From CAVYGM01 sp963768025 (lineage in GTDB: Bacteria; Bacteroidota; Bacteroidia; Cytophagales; Spirosomataceae), in the NCBI GenBank assembly GCA_963768025.1, contig CAVYGM010000006.1, positions 62,001-126,000 on the forward strand: a DNA stretch of 64,000 nucleotides, read 5' to 3'. The position numbers were made by a program, and so were the translations under genes. This document shows positions 8,612-18,853 of the stretch, in pieces. Under the pieces are notes generated by a model. The model saw only the letters and a program-made list of their open reading frames with translations, made no database searches and was not told where the DNA came from. How positions within the stretch are numbered: position 1 is the first letter of the stretch; every line of letters begins with the position of its first letter.

Positions 8612-9275
8612 TTACCCCCTCGCTCCAAAAATAGCGCTCCCCACCCGCACCAGGGTGCTGCCCTCCTCCACCGCAAGGGGTAGTCGCCGCTCATGCCCAT
8701 GGAGAGTTCCTGCATCGCTTATCTTCTCGTTTTCGTAGTTTTTTGAGAGATTCAAAAAAGTGTTTCAAGCCCTTGAATTCCTTTCGAACCTGAGATTCTG
8801 AATCAGTATTGGTAGCCAAACCCATAAGCCCCTGAATACGGACGTGGGTGAGTGTCGCGAAATCTGGCGAATGTAGGAGTTCCACGGCTTCTGCCTCGGA
8901 GAGGCCGAATTTGGTTTCCTCTTCGGCGATATGGATCTGCAAAAGGCAATCCAGTACGCGATCGTTTTTGATGGCCTGCTTATTGATTTCTTTCAGAATT
9001 TTTATACTGTCCACCGAATGAATCAAGGAAACAAAAGGGGCGATGTACTTCACTTTATTGGTTTGCAGATGCCCGATCATGTGCCACTCAATATCTTTGG
9101 GAAGAAGTTCGTACTTCTCGGCCATTTCCTGTACTTTGTTCTCGCCAAAGCAGGTACAACCCGCCTCGTAAGCTTCTAGCAATAGGGCAATTGGTTTGGT
9201 TTTGGTGACCGCCACCAACCGGGCCTTATTTTGTAATTCCTTTTCAATTTGGAAGATATTATTTCCTACCGACAT
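8612..9275 (-). CDS. yggS: YggS/PLPBP family pyridoxal-phosphate homeostasis protein, three indels near the 3' end
   Basis: The protein has a PLP-binding TIM barrel. 'LVAVTKTKP' carries the PLP lysine (residue 26 or so), then 'FGENKVQEM', 'WHMIGHLQTNKVK' and 'IHSVDS' follow in the usual order. It buffers and delivers PLP in the cytoplasm. The C-terminus reads correctly only after three single-base corrections between about 8640 and 8745 (one A run too long, one extra G, one C run too short). It then gives 'ELSMGMSGDYPLAVEEGST' and 'VRVGSAIFGAR', the phosphate-binding end of the family. The corrected length of 220 residues is normal. It overlaps nothing and ends 5 bp from the glycosyltransferase stop. 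Confidence 0.88.
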
Positions 9276-9337
9276 GTAAATATTTTAATTAAATTACTGG
9301 GAATGAGTTGTTTAAAATAGTAATTAAAATAAACCAC

Positions 9338-9345
9338 TATATTTG
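9338..9345 (+). promoter_or_regulatory. Candidate Bacteroidota -7 box (TATATTTG)
   Basis: TATATTTG matches the TAnnTTTG consensus exactly. It lies about 60 bp upstream of the coiled-coil membrane protein start at 9406, in an AT-rich spacer. A TTG lies at 9308-9310, somewhat farther than the ideal -33 distance. It could drive the coiled-coil gene and possibly the ribosomal protein genes behind it. Confidence 0.45.
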
Positions 9346-9405
9346 TACTGTAAATAGTATCATTCAGGTACCCTTATCGTCCCAACAACCAAATCTATTC
9401 GATTT

Positions 9406-10390
9406 ATGGATTACAATCAGGAGCAGAAGCGTGATCGTAAAACCCTGCTATGGGCTGCTTTAGCCGTATTGGCTTTATTGAACATCGTCCTACTGTACTT
9501 TTTTTACCAGGAAAAGCAGGAGAACCAAAGCAAAGATACCATCATTGCCGCCAAGACAGAAGAAGTATTATTTACCAAAACAAAACTGGATTCAATTTCG
9601 GCCCAGCTGGATGCCAAAATTGCCGAAATTCAGCAACTGGGCGGAAGCGTGGATTCGTTGATCTCTTTGAAACAGCAGTTAGAAAGGGATAAAAAATCGC
9701 TGTCCAATCTGAATGCGTATTCCGCCAAGAAATACGACGATAAAATAAAATCCTACGAAGCCATCTTGAATCAAAAGGACCTGGATATTGCCCAATTGAA
9801 GACAGGAGTTAGGAATAGTTACGGCTAAGAACGAGGAACTTTCTCAGGCGGTTACCGGACTGCAAACCGAACGACAGGCCCTGTCGGATTCGGTAACGAA
9901 CTATGCGGTGCAGAATCGGGAACTAAGTGAAAAGGTAACTCTGGCCTCGGCGTTACGGGCCGAAAATATTGCCGTGAATGCGGTCACGTCCAAAGGAAAG
10001 GAACGAGACGGTGGAAACTACAAAGCCCGCCGAATTGATAAGCTTAAAGTGAGTTTCGTGCTGGGATCCAATGCCATCGCCAAGCAGGATCGTAAGGAAA
10101 TTTTTCTTCGCATTCTGGATCCGGACGGAGCCGTACTGTCGGATATGGCTACGGGCTCAGGGGCGTTTGTGTACAATGGCCAGGAAATGATTTACAGTTC
10201 GAAGGAGACTGTTACTTTCAATAATACCCGTCAGCCGGTAGATATTTTGTACGGCCGCGGGGGAATACCCTTGAAAGATGGAAAATATACGGTGGAGTTT
10301 ACAGTGAAGGATTTAAGATCGGGCAGGGAGATTTTACGGTCAAATAAGCCCCGTTTTCAATTAAACTTAGGGGTAAGGCTTGGAACTTAG
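9406..10390 (+). CDS. Membrane-anchored coiled-coil protein with a C-terminal beta domain, one frameshift
   Basis: About 327 residues. A single transmembrane helix (LLWAALAVLALLNIVLLYFFY, residues 14-34) is followed by a long coiled coil to about residue 190, then a globular region (KARRIDKLKVSFVLGSNAIAK..DILYGRGGIPLKDGKYTVEFTV..SGREILRSNKPRFQL) that looks all-beta. I do not know a characterised family. It is a type often seen in Bacteroidota, probably periplasmic with an N-terminal anchor. An extra G near 9805 breaks the frame; correcting it joins QLKT to ELGIVTAKNEEL. It lies 76 bp upstream of rpsF. Confidence 0.72.
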
Positions 10391-10466
10391 CATTTCAAGC
10401 CTTATTTTTGCACCCTCATTTTTTGAGAAAATACAATACTATCTATTTACAAATCAATTCATTCGT

Positions 10467-10841
10467 ATGACTAAGCAGTATGAAACGGTGTTCATTCTAA
10501 CTCCCATCTTGTCTGAGGCCCAGATGAGGGACGCCGTTGACAAGTTCCGTAATCTTATCACCGATAATGGTGCGGAACTGGTACATGAAGAAGACTGGGG
10601 ATTGCGCAAGCTGGCCTACCCCATCCAGAAGAAAAACACAGGTTTTTATCACGTGCTGGAATTCACAGCACCGGGCACTGTGATTGATACGCTGGAAACC
10701 GAATTCCGTCGTGACGAACGCATTATGCGTTTTTTAACCATCGCTCTTGACAAGCATTCGATTGCTTACAACGAGAAAAAACGTAAGGGACTGGTAGGAC
10801 GAAGAAGAAAAGATGTTGAATCTAAAACCGAGGAGGCATAA
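10467..10841 (+). CDS. rpsF: 30S ribosomal protein S6
   Basis: The 124-residue product starts MTKQYETVFILTPILSEAQ and has the ferredoxin-like S6 fold, with 'EDWGLRKLAYPIQKKNTGFY' and 'FRRDERIMRFLTI'. It binds 16S rRNA together with S18. The ATG at 10467 is chosen over an upstream in-frame start at 10380 because S6 proteins begin right at this point. The gene is intact and starts the rpsF-rpsR-rplI operon. The rpsR start follows the stop by 3 bp. Confidence 0.97.
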   Translation: MTKQYETVFILTPILSEAQMRDAVDKFRNLITDNGAELVHEEDWGLRKLAYPIQKKNTGFYHVLEFTAPGTVIDTLETEFRRDERIMRFLTIALDKHSIAYNEKKRKGLVGRRRKDVESKTEEA

Positions 10842-10844
10842 GCT

Positions 10845-11095
10845 ATGTCACTCGTAAACGAACCGGTTGAAAAAAACATAAACCGCAAAAAATATTGCCG
10901 CTTTAAGAAATCCGGCATTAAGTACATCGACTACAAGAATCCTAACTTCCTTTTGAAACTTGTAAACGAGCAAGGAAAGATCTTCCCCGTCGTCTGACCG
11001 GCACGAGCCTGAAATATCAGCGCAAAGTATCGCAGGCCATCAAAAGATCACGTCACTTGGCTTTATTGCCGTTTGTTGCCGATCAATTGAAATAA
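10845..11095 (+). CDS. rpsR: 30S ribosomal protein S18, one base missing
   Basis: The gene encodes MSLVNEPVEKNINRKKYCRF, then 'SGIKYIDYKNPNFLLKLVNE' and, after correction, 'RLTGTSLKYQRKVSQAIKRS' and 'HLALLPFV'. One base is missing near 10983 (the run ATCTTCCCC should be one base longer). Without it the frame ends early at a TGA. With it the length is 83 residues, normal for S18. S18 is essential, so a true frameshift is implausible and a base-calling error is likely. It is the second gene of the ribosomal operon. Confidence 0.93.
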
Positions 11096-11117
11096 TCACG
11101 GAAAGGATCGTAAAGAA

Positions 11118-11562
11118 ATGGAAATCATACTAGTAACAGATATAGCCGGTGTAGGTTATAAGAACGATATCGTATCGGTGAAAGCCGGTTACGGTCGTAA
11201 CTACCTTATCCCGCAGGGTTATGCGTTACTGGCCAATTCCTCTAATCGTAAGATTGTTGCTGAAAACGTACGTCAGGCTTCGCACAAAGCTGAAAAACTG
11301 AAGAAGGATGCAGAGGAAATCGCAGCCGCCATTGGCGACATGATGATTGATATTCCTACCGTAGTTGGAGAAAGCGGCCGTATTTTCGGACGTGTTACCA
11401 ACACGCAGGTTGCTGATGTACTCTCAAAGCAAAAGGTTTTGATATCGACCGTAAGAAAATTACCGTGGACGAAGTAAAATCCGTTGGTACTTACAAGCCG
11501 TGATCGACCTACACAAAGAAGTGAAGCATACGGTCGTAATTAACGTTGTACCGGCTGAATAA
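11118..11562 (+). CDS. rplI: 50S ribosomal protein L9, two bases missing
   Basis: The start MEIILVTDIAGVGYKNDIVSV and 'GYGRNYLIPQGYALLA' are the L9 N-terminal rRNA-binding domain. The C-terminal domain includes 'GRIFGRVTNTQVADVL' and, after correction, 'GFDIDRKKITVDEVKSVGTY'. A is missing from an A run near 11430 and again near 11499. The corrected 148-residue protein ends VINVVPAE, a typical length. It ends 12 bp before a strong intrinsic terminator, which closes the operon. Confidence 0.93.
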
Positions 11563-11574
11563 TTCTTTTTAGTC

Positions 11575-11615
11575 AAACGACAAAAGGCACGGAGATTCCG
11601 TGCCTTTTGTCGTTT
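11575..11615 (+). terminator. Rho-independent terminator after rplI
   Basis: A perfect 19-bp stem (11575-11593 with 11597-11615) with a three-base GAT loop. The stem begins AAACGACAAAAGG and ends with its complement CCTTTTGTCGTTT, which gives the T-rich 3' flank. The A-rich and T-rich bases at the two ends would let it act in both directions. It separates the ribosomal operon from hemW. Confidence 0.9.
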
Positions 11616-11630
11616 CAGGCTGTATCTACC

Positions 11631-12794
11631 ATGCACCTTTACCTTCACATCCCGTTTTGTCCGCCAGGCTTGCCATTACTGTGATTTTCATTTTAGCACC
11701 AATCTACGGTTCAAATCGGAGCTGGTACAGGCCATGGTCACGGAGATAGCACATGCAGCGTACCTACCTGCCTGGTAGAGCAATTCCAGACGATCTATTT
11801 CGGAGGAGGTACCCCTTCCCTGCTGAGCCCCTACGAACTGAATTAGCCTGCTGGATACCATCAGGACCCAATTTCGATGTACTGCCTGACGCCGAAATTA
11901 CCCTGGAAGCCAATCCGGACGATCTTGTCCCGCGAAGCTCTGGCACAGCTGGTCCACTCCGGGCATCAATCGGCTGAGCATCGGCATCCAGTCTTTTCAT
12001 GATCCCCACCTGCGGTTTATGAATCGGGCCCATACGGCTACCGAAGGCCAGAGCGCTGTGTACAAGGCTGCGCAGGATGCGGGCATCACCAATCTGACGG
12101 CCGACCTGATCTATGCCATTCCGGCCCCGGATCATACCTTGCTGACGGAGGATATTCAAAAAGCTGAGCCTGGATATCGACCATATATCGGCCTATTGCC
12201 TAAGCATCGAGCCCCAAACAGTGTTTGGAAATTGGGTGAAGTCAAAAAAAATGAATCCGATTGAGGATGAGTTCGCGGCCCAGCAATTTGAAATTCTCAT
12301 GGTACATCGCTGCAGAACAGCGGGCTATGAACAGTACGAGATTTCCAACTTTGCCCGAAATCAGCAATACAGCCTGCATAACAGCGCCTACTGGCAGCGC
12401 AAGCCCTACCTGGGCATTGGACCCAGCGCGCACTCCTACAACGGTACCAGCCGCCAGTACAAGGTGGCCAACAATGCCTCCTACGTCAAGTAAATCGCCA
12501 ACAAGAACGTACCTTTCACGCAGAGAAGCTCTATCCCGGGCAGATCAGGTAAATGAGTATCTGCTAACCGGCCTCCGCACCAAATGGGGCTGTCGCACTT
12601 GACTTGCTGCAGGACATATCCGAGGGAAGTTTTTTTAGGCAAATGGGGAAGGAGAATCTCATGCGTCTGCAAGCCCGGGATGGCTAAGCGTGCAGGATGG
12701 CACCCTCCTGCTAACTGATCAGGGAAAACTCTTTGCCGATCGGGTGGCGAGGGAATTGTTTATGGAGATAGAATGGTCAAAGGGTCAACTATAA
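11631..12794 (+). CDS. hemW: HemW-like radical SAM haem chaperone, heavily frameshifted
   Basis: Reading across frames gives a complete HemW of about 385 residues: MHLYLHIPFC, the radical-SAM triad in 'CRQACHYCDF', 'IYFGGGTPSLLSPYEL', 'ITLEANPDD', 'LADLIYAIP'-like, 'FARNQQYSLHNSAYWQ' and 'YLGIGPSAHSYNGTSRQY'. Such proteins bind SAM and an iron-sulfur cluster, and HemW delivers haem to acceptor proteins. At least ten one-base indels fall between 11655 and 12720, far more than in neighbouring genes. Either this stretch was very poorly sequenced or the gene is decaying. No frame longer than about 130 residues survives. The TAA stop is at 12792-12794. Confidence 0.75.
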
Positions 12795-12879
12795 AGGTGA
12801 AAGGCTGGTATTCAAGAAGTCAAGTAATGACCCAGGCGCTCTTTTTATAATCGAACGCCTTGACCTTTACCTAACACCC

Positions 12880-13927
12880 TTACTTCACCGACGCAAAGTC
12901 AGCGGCCAGGGTATTCATCTCCGAATCCGAAAGATGGTGCGAAGCGACTACCATCCGGTACCGTACCGTCATGGAATCGCCTTTTTTCAACGTTTTGATT
13001 GCGGGCGGGTTCCTTGCCGGACGAGTATTCTTTGTCTCCCATCGGATTGATGGCGTACAAGACCGTACCCACGGGCGTGCCAGTAAGCGGGGTAGCCTAC
13101 GTTGGAAGGATGGTCAATGAATCGCGACGCTGATATTCTCATTGTCTGATCTTACCTTCCAGATCACACCAGGCCGAGCGTTTTGCCCCATACGTCATCA
13201 CCGGTTACGCCTTCCTTGTTCTGGTACTTACCGGTGATGCCCTCGTTGTTCAGGGCCGTCACTTTGGTCGCGATCCCGTTGGCATCGGTAAACATGTCGG
13301 GCTTGTTAGAGGGATGCTCCAGTTGACGGGCCAGCCGAATCGCAAATATTCCTTCCTTGGAATCGTGAAAGGTAACATCCTCCTGAGCCGTCAGCGTGGT
13401 GATGCGATCGATGATCCGCTCGTCGCCCGAACCGCCCGGAAAATATAGGTCGTTTTTTCCTTCAAGAACGTACTCTCCATCCTGGCTGATCCAGTCGGCA
13501 GTAACCCCAGCTCAGCTTTTCCTTTGCCGCTTTTGGTGGTCGTGATACCCGTATGGAATGATATCCCCATACTTGTTCTTCGTCCGATCCACGGCATCCG
13601 AACTATTCCAGAAATCGTAGCCATTCACATCTGCCGTGGTTCAGCCACACCCCCACGTGGTGGGGGTGGTCTACGCGCTCACCCGGCCGGGGATCCATGG
13701 GCCATCCCCGGGTGATGATGGTACCTTGCGGCCGTTCTTACCGGGTACAACGACGCTTTTTTGAGCTGATCGGGACCCGGATAGATGTAGGCCGTAAAGG
13801 GTTTACCATCCACACTTACCTCCACTTTCTTATCGGCCGTGTTATTGGTCAGTTTGACTTGCTGGGCATACGCCGACAGAGAGCCAAAAAGCAAAGCAGA
13901 CCCTAGCAATAAAACAGTTTTTTTCAT
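12880..13927 (-). CDS. Exported DUF6807 (PmoA-like) protein, many frameshifts
   Basis: The product begins with a signal peptide (MKKTVLLLGSALLFGSLSAYA), then 'VKLTNNTADKKVEVSVDGKP'. After correction it carries the DUF6807 signature 'ERVDHPHHVGVWLNHGDVNG' and 'YDFWNSSDAV', and ends 'SDSEMNTLAADFASVK'. Multiple one-base indels (for example near 13640 and 13725) break it into short frames. DUF6807 proteins occur with sugar-degradation loci; their reaction is not known to me. It is the last gene of a minus-strand series (DUF1080, Gfo/Idh, DUF6807) downstream of susCD. A second DUF6807 domain opens the fusion protein at 23967. Confidence 0.75.
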
Positions 13928-13967
13928 TTCGTTAAAGAATACGTCTAAAATAGCTGGAAGGGTAAGA

Positions 13968-15321
13968 TTAGCTAGTAACAATGTCGTTCTTCTTTTCGTC
14001 CCAGGTTACGCCTTCCGGCCGGTATGCAACGCCTGCGTAGCCATGATGTTGGCCACAGCGTGGTTGAAACCGGCGCGGGCGGGTGCATTGGGCTGCTTGC
14101 GGCTACGAACGCACTCCATCCAGTTGCGCATGTGCAGGGACGTCATCGGATCGGCACCGGTGTTGGCTCCGGTTTCCATCTTGTCCACCTCGTACCCAGT
14201 TACATCTTGGGCAACAGGTTGGCCTGCATATCCATGGCTTTGGCAGGGTCCGGCCTGTAAGCCTCCTTCGGCGGTAATCTTGTTGGTATCCAGGTTGATC
14301 ATCCCCCCGTTGGAATAGTAGTACTCTTTCACGTCACCGGCCGCCTGGTGCATCCGCGAGGAATAAATCACCTGGAAACCTTTGGACTTATCATCAAACG
14401 GGCCGTAATCAAACACCGCCGTAGAAGGTATCGGCATTGTCGCGTCCGTCTTTCCATACGTACACGCCGCCGTTGGCGACTACGCTGCGGGGTGCTTCCA
14501 GGCCCGAGAACCAGTGCACGGTATCAATCTGGTGCGACATCCACTGACCGGGAATACCGGACGAATACGGATAGAACAAGCGGAATTCGAGATAATTACG
14601 GGGATTCCAGTCTACTTTGGGACGGTTCATCAGGAAGCGATCCCAGTCGGTATCTTCCTTGCGGATTTCGTGGTACCAGCTCAGGTACGTCGCCAGCGGC
14701 CGGGCTGGTTGACGTTCCAGGTCATTTCGACCATGGAAATAGGCCCGAATTTACCGGACTTGATGAATTCGTTGGCGGCATGGTAGTTGGGAGCCGACCG
14801 GCGCTGCGAACCTACCTGCACGATCTGCTTGGAGCTTCTAGCCGTTTTAAGGCAAAGCTTTGCATCTTCCAGCGATTCGGCAAAGGGCTTTTCCATGTAC
14901 ACATCCCGGCCCGACTTCACGGCGGCTACGCAGTGCAGGGCATGCTGGAAATCGGCGGTACTGATGATCACGGCGTCCACATCTTTCCGGTCAAGGAGCT
15001 CGTCGTTGTTGCGGCATTTGACAAAATTATTCGCCTGCCCAGCCTTTGCCTTTCAGGTAATTCTCGGCTTCGTCGCGGCGGCGGTTCCAGATGTCGGATA
15101 CGCCCATAAATTCAAAATTCAGTCTCCTTGGCGTGATCCATAAAGCTTGGGGCCAGCGAAGCCCGGAAACGATCCGAAAAACCAATGATACCAACCCGAA
15201 CGCGGTCGTTTGCTCCGATGATTCGGTTGTAGCTGGCGGCACTAAATGCCTTCGTACCTACGGCAATACCGGCCGAAGCCAGTGCGGTCTTTTTTATAAA
15301 ATCTCTCCTATTGTTCCTCAT
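13968..15321 (-). CDS. Tat-exported Gfo/Idh/MocA oxidoreductase, several frameshifts
   Basis: About 450 residues. A twin-arginine signal (MRNNRRDFIKKTALASAGIA) precedes a Rossmann NAD(P) domain (VRVGIIGFSDRF..) and the family motifs 'DVDAVIISTADFQHALHC' and 'GRDVYMEKPFAESLEDA', the catalytic EKP lysine motif. The C-terminal domain includes 'GIPGQWMSHQIDTVHWFSG'. Exported members oxidise sugar hydroxyls, often at C3. Frame breaks occur near 15125, 15040, 14680, 14415 and 14010. It lies between the DUF1080 hydrolase and the DUF6807 gene, which fits periplasmic 3-keto-glycoside chemistry. The family is clear; the substrate is not. Confidence 0.82.
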
Positions 15322-15372
15322 AATTTTTAAGTTTATTAGGTTCCTTGTATCCAAAAATTGTCTAGCCACTTG

Positions 15373-16741
15373 TTATTTCAATTCTTTTACTTTCAAATTC
15401 CGGAAGGACACGTTGTCGCCATGGTCTTGGAGAAGCAAATTACCCTCTTCGGCCAAGCCAAAGCCTTCGTGATCCTTGTACTTGGAGCGTGCCACCAAGG
15501 CCCGGTAAATCGGCCCGCCGCGCTGATACTCCAATACTTTCTGGCCATTCAGGAAATGCTGAACGGTACCGTCTGGATTGACCACGAGACGGCCCACATT
15601 CCATTCGCCAATTTTCTTACTGGAGTTGGAAGGCTTCTCGGAAGGGATCAGATCATACAGCGACGCCAGGGTACGGTTGCCTACCACACCCATTTTGGCA
15701 TCGGGGTGTTTGGCGTCGTCCAGCACCTGGTATTCCAGGCCGAGGCCTGACTTTCCTTTGGAATTAAGATTCTTCGTTCACAAAGTATTTCACGCCGCTG
15801 TTGGCACCTTCGGTAAGCTTGAACTCAAACTCAAATTCGAAGGCCGGACCGAATTTCTCGCGGGACACCAAGTCATTACCAGTTTCCGAACCGTCCGATT
15901 TTGACACCGAAATGGTACCGTCGGTATGATTCCACCGCTTGGGAGGAAAATCGGTACCATTGTAAGCCCGCCAGTGTTCTCCGGTTTTGCCGTCATAGAG
16001 CAGCTTCCAGCCCTGGGCTTTTTCGGCATCGGATAGGTTGTTGGGCAGCAGGTTCACAATCCGAATATCGGCCGCGGGGGTTAGTTTGATATTGTCCGTT
16101 TTGATCCTGACGTTTTTCCACTTCACCTGGGTACCATCCTGCTCAGGCTTATTGATGGCGTGTACCTGTAAACAAATGAATCCCTTAGGAGTCATGTCGT
16201 CAATCAGGTGCGCTACCGGAACTCCATTCAGGAAAGTCTGAATGTGGTTGCCAATGGCCTCTATCCGGTATTTGTTCCATTGATTATTTTTAAAAGCCGT
16301 TTTTGCCGCCGGATTCAGATCGCCCGGATACAGCCATCCCCGACGGGCCTCGTCGTAGATACCGGCCGCCCATCCGCGTGAGCTGGGGTCGATTTCGACC
16401 TGATAGCCATGTACCCGGCCATTGTTGTATTCGGGCTTGGACAGGCTACGGATCTGAATACCGGAGTTGAGTTTATCATCCACCATTACATCCAATTCGA
16501 GGATAAAGTCCCCGTAATCTTTTTCGGTAGTGAGAAAGGAATTCGGGGTGTTCGGAGTAGAGGTACCCACAATGACCCCGTCTTTTACTTCATATTTGGC
16601 TTTGCCATTCAGTTGTTTCCAGCCGGTCAAGTCTTTTCCATTGAATAGCATTTGCCATCCATCCTTGGATTGTTGGGCAGAGGAGTGGTTGAAGAAAGAA
16701 CCGATCAGCAACGCTGCCACCAGAAAACATGTTTTTTTCAT
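15373..16741 (-). CDS. Exported tandem DUF1080 (3-keto-disaccharide hydrolase-type) protein, one frameshift
   Basis: A signal peptide (MKKTCFLVAALLIGSFFNHSSA) is followed by two DUF1080 concanavalin-like domains. The first spans about residues 28-200 (WQMLFNGKDLTGWKQLNGKA..GYQVEIDPSSRGWAAGIYDE). The second starts near 225 (WKLLYDGKTGEHWRAYNGTD) and ends 'NVSFRNLKVKELK'. Some family members cleave 3-keto-glycosides. One base is missing near 15765, separating FVNEES from LNSKGKSGLGLEYQVLDD. The start at 16741 is the ATG of the signal peptide. The adjacent Gfo/Idh oxidoreductase could supply the 3-keto substrate. Confidence 0.85.
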
Positions 16742-17145
16742 TCCCAATAAATTGACTAAGAAAGTGGTAGTAAAGAAATAGGAGATTAATGCAGCGGCTG
16801 ACTATTAAGTCAGAACAAGCACTTCATCCCTGGTATTGAAACGACATTCGTGGTAGTTTACCCTGACAAAAGTGAAGGGTTTGAAAATTATACTACCCAA
16901 TAAAAAGAGAAAAGTCCCCAAAGAGGGGGACTTTTCTACTGAGGAATCAATCGCGCAGCTTGCCAAAAAATCGAATTCCCAAAATTTTGACTCACCACCC
17001 TACCTCACACAGGTAGTATTTTTATTTAATTGTGAATGTTATGAATGATTGAGTGAATAATACTCTCTATCTAGAAATCTTACATGTTTCTAGAATACAA
17101 AATTCATTTTTCACTCAATCAAAATTCACTCATTCAAAATTAATC
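16742..17145. other. Intergenic region with terminator and short ATTCACTC repeats
   Basis: This 404-bp spacer separates susD (ending at 17146) from the DUF1080 gene. It holds a susD terminator (16908-16937, separate entry). From about 17044 to 17140 there are several copies, in both orientations, of a short motif close to ATTCACTCAATCA. The same motif recurs at 49480-49610 upstream of the MoxR gene. No gene is seen. Confidence 0.55.
16908..16937 (-). terminator. Terminator downstream of susD
   Basis: A perfect 12-bp stem, AGAAAAGTCCCC (16908-16919) with GGGGACTTTTCT (16926-16937), and a six-base loop. It lies about 210 bp downstream of the susD stop on the minus strand, ahead of the DUF1080 gene. 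It may limit readthrough from susCD into the catabolic genes. Confidence 0.75.
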
Positions 17146-18822
17146 TTAGTATCCCGGATTCTGGGGGAAAGCGGATACTCCGCCCTCTACCCGATCCAAT
17201 TGATTTTGTGGCAATGGACGCAGGACGTGAAAATCCTTAATATTGGGTGATGCCTGCGGGTTGAATTTCTTCACACGATCCACCAGTACTCCCCACCGCT
17301 TAAGATCAAACCAGCGAGTCTGCTCGCCGAGCAATTCTCTGGCGCGCTCTTCCATGATAAAGTCCATGGTCAATTGGGCCGGGGTGATCTCCATTGCGGC
17401 TTGTTTTCCAGGCCAGGCAGCGCGCCGACGTACCACATTGATGTTTTGGACAGCATCCGCAATTTTGCCTTGCTTGAATTGAGCTTCAGCCAGCATCAGG
17501 TGAGTGTCAGCTAGGCGGAAAACCTGATAATCGCGAACTCCAGCTTCGGCGGTGAGATCCGCGCGGCTGCCATCAATGTGCTTACGGAGAGCGGGGAAAC
17601 GGCGCTCGTCGTACATACTGGGGGTGAGAACCTGGTACTTACGCTTGGCGCGCTCGGCTTCGGGCATCTCAAAACCCGGATCGTAAATGGCCGTATCACC
17701 GAGTGCCACCGTAATCCGGGGCTTGGACTTATCGTAGTTGGTATTATAGGTACCGGGGTTGTTGCTGTAATAAACATCCTTAAACGAATGATAATACCGG
17801 CTGTCGTTCTCCCGGTTCACAAACACTTGGTTTAAGGTGTAAGTGGTAGGCTTAAACCGCTTGAATGGACGCCCGTTGGTAACATCCCGGCGCATACCGG
17901 GCATTACGTCATACTCCATCAGAAAATACAGGTGGGCGTTGTTTCCTCCTCCGTTAGCCAATAGGTTATTGGTATACTGTACCGCAAATACCACTTCGCT
18001 ATTCACCTCATTACCCTGGCGGAATATATCTCCATAGTTAGAGAGCAAACTGGCACCGGAAGTAGCAATCACCTGCTTGAACAAACCTTCGGCTTTGGCA
18101 AAATCGTCGGCTGCCTTCGCTTCAGAAGTAGCTTTGGTCAGGTATACTCTACCCAGCAGATGCTGAGCCGCAGCTTTGGTGAACCGTCCATAATTTGGAC
18201 TCCGGTAACGAGCATCCAGATCCGGGATAGCTTCTTCCAAATCCTTAATGATGGCCGCGTATAATTCCGGTACCGAAGCGCGAGTAGCCACTTTGGTAGG
18301 AGCGAGCGTCTCGGTAAGTCGCAGGTCCACCCCGCCGAAAATCTGGGTTAGGATAAAATAGTGGTGAGCCCGGATGGCTTTTACTTCGGCAATACGCTCC
18401 TTACGAACCGTCTCCGAAACACCCGCTACATTGACAGACCGTTCGATCACGGAGTTGGCAGCGTTGATAGTGGTATAGAACAAATCCCAGACTTCGCGAA
18501 CATGGGCCGAGCGGGCATCAAAGCCGCCATCATAGGTATTCATGAACTTAAAGCTACCATCAGCTCCGTTCTGATAGGTATCCGTACCAAAGACCGTAAA
18601 ATTGTTTCCACGCTCGGTACCGTACCAATCACGCAAACCGGAATACACGGCATTCACTCCGTCATTAAAGCCGTCGGCGGTATTGAGGTAGCTGTTACCG
18701 ATACCGGATATTACCTCCTCATCAAGCACGCTTACGCTGCACGACTGACCCATAAAAAGAGCGGCAGCCAGAGCACTTGCTTTAAGTACCCTCGATGATC
18801 CTATATTAATTTTCATTTTCAT
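17146..18822 (-). CDS. SusD/RagB-family outer-membrane glycan-binding lipoprotein
   Basis: This 558-residue protein has a lipoprotein signal ending 'FMGQSC' (lipidated Cys28). The SusD helical core follows: 'IGNSYLNTADGFNDGVNAVY', 'AEVKAIRAHHYFILTQIFGG', 'LEEAIPDLDARYRSPNYGRF' and 'ERARELLGEQTRWFDLKRWG', the conserved C-terminal SusD motif. It caps the SusC pore and presents glycan for import. The gene is intact and follows susC by 31 bp, so the two are one operon. The start ATG at 18822 opens the signal peptide. Confidence 0.95.
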   Translation of the reverse strand: MKMKINIGSSRVLKASALAAALFMGQSCSVSVLDEEVISGIGNSYLNTADGFNDGVNAVYSGLRDWYGTERGNNFTVFGTDTYQNGADGSFKFMNTYDGGFDARSAHVREVWDLFYTTINAANSVIERSVNVAGVSETVRKERIAEVKAIRAHHYFILTQIFGGVDLRLTETLAPTKVATRASVPELYAAIIKDLEEAIPDLDARYRSPNYGRFTKAAAQHLLGRVYLTKATSEAKAADDFAKAEGLFKQVIATSGASLLSNYGDIFRQGNEVNSEVVFAVQYTNNLLANGGGNNAHLYFLMEYDVMPGMRRDVTNGRPFKRFKPTTYTLNQVFVNRENDSRYYHSFKDVYYSNNPGTYNTNYDKSKPRITVALGDTAIYDPGFEMPEAERAKRKYQVLTPSMYDERRFPALRKHIDGSRADLTAEAGVRDYQVFRLADTHLMLAEAQFKQGKIADAVQNINVVRRRAAWPGKQAAMEITPAQLTMDFIMEERARELLGEQTRWFDLKRWGVLVDRVKKFNPQASPNIKDFHVLRPLPQNQLDRVEGGVSAFPQNPGY

Positions 18823-18853
18823 AGTTATTTCTTAATTCAAGTCCTTGATTTTT

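Noticed and set aside
14348..15109. Plus-strand frame of about 253 codons
   Set aside because: It is the antisense of the Gfo/Idh oxidoreductase, with the indels of that gene making it look longer and open.
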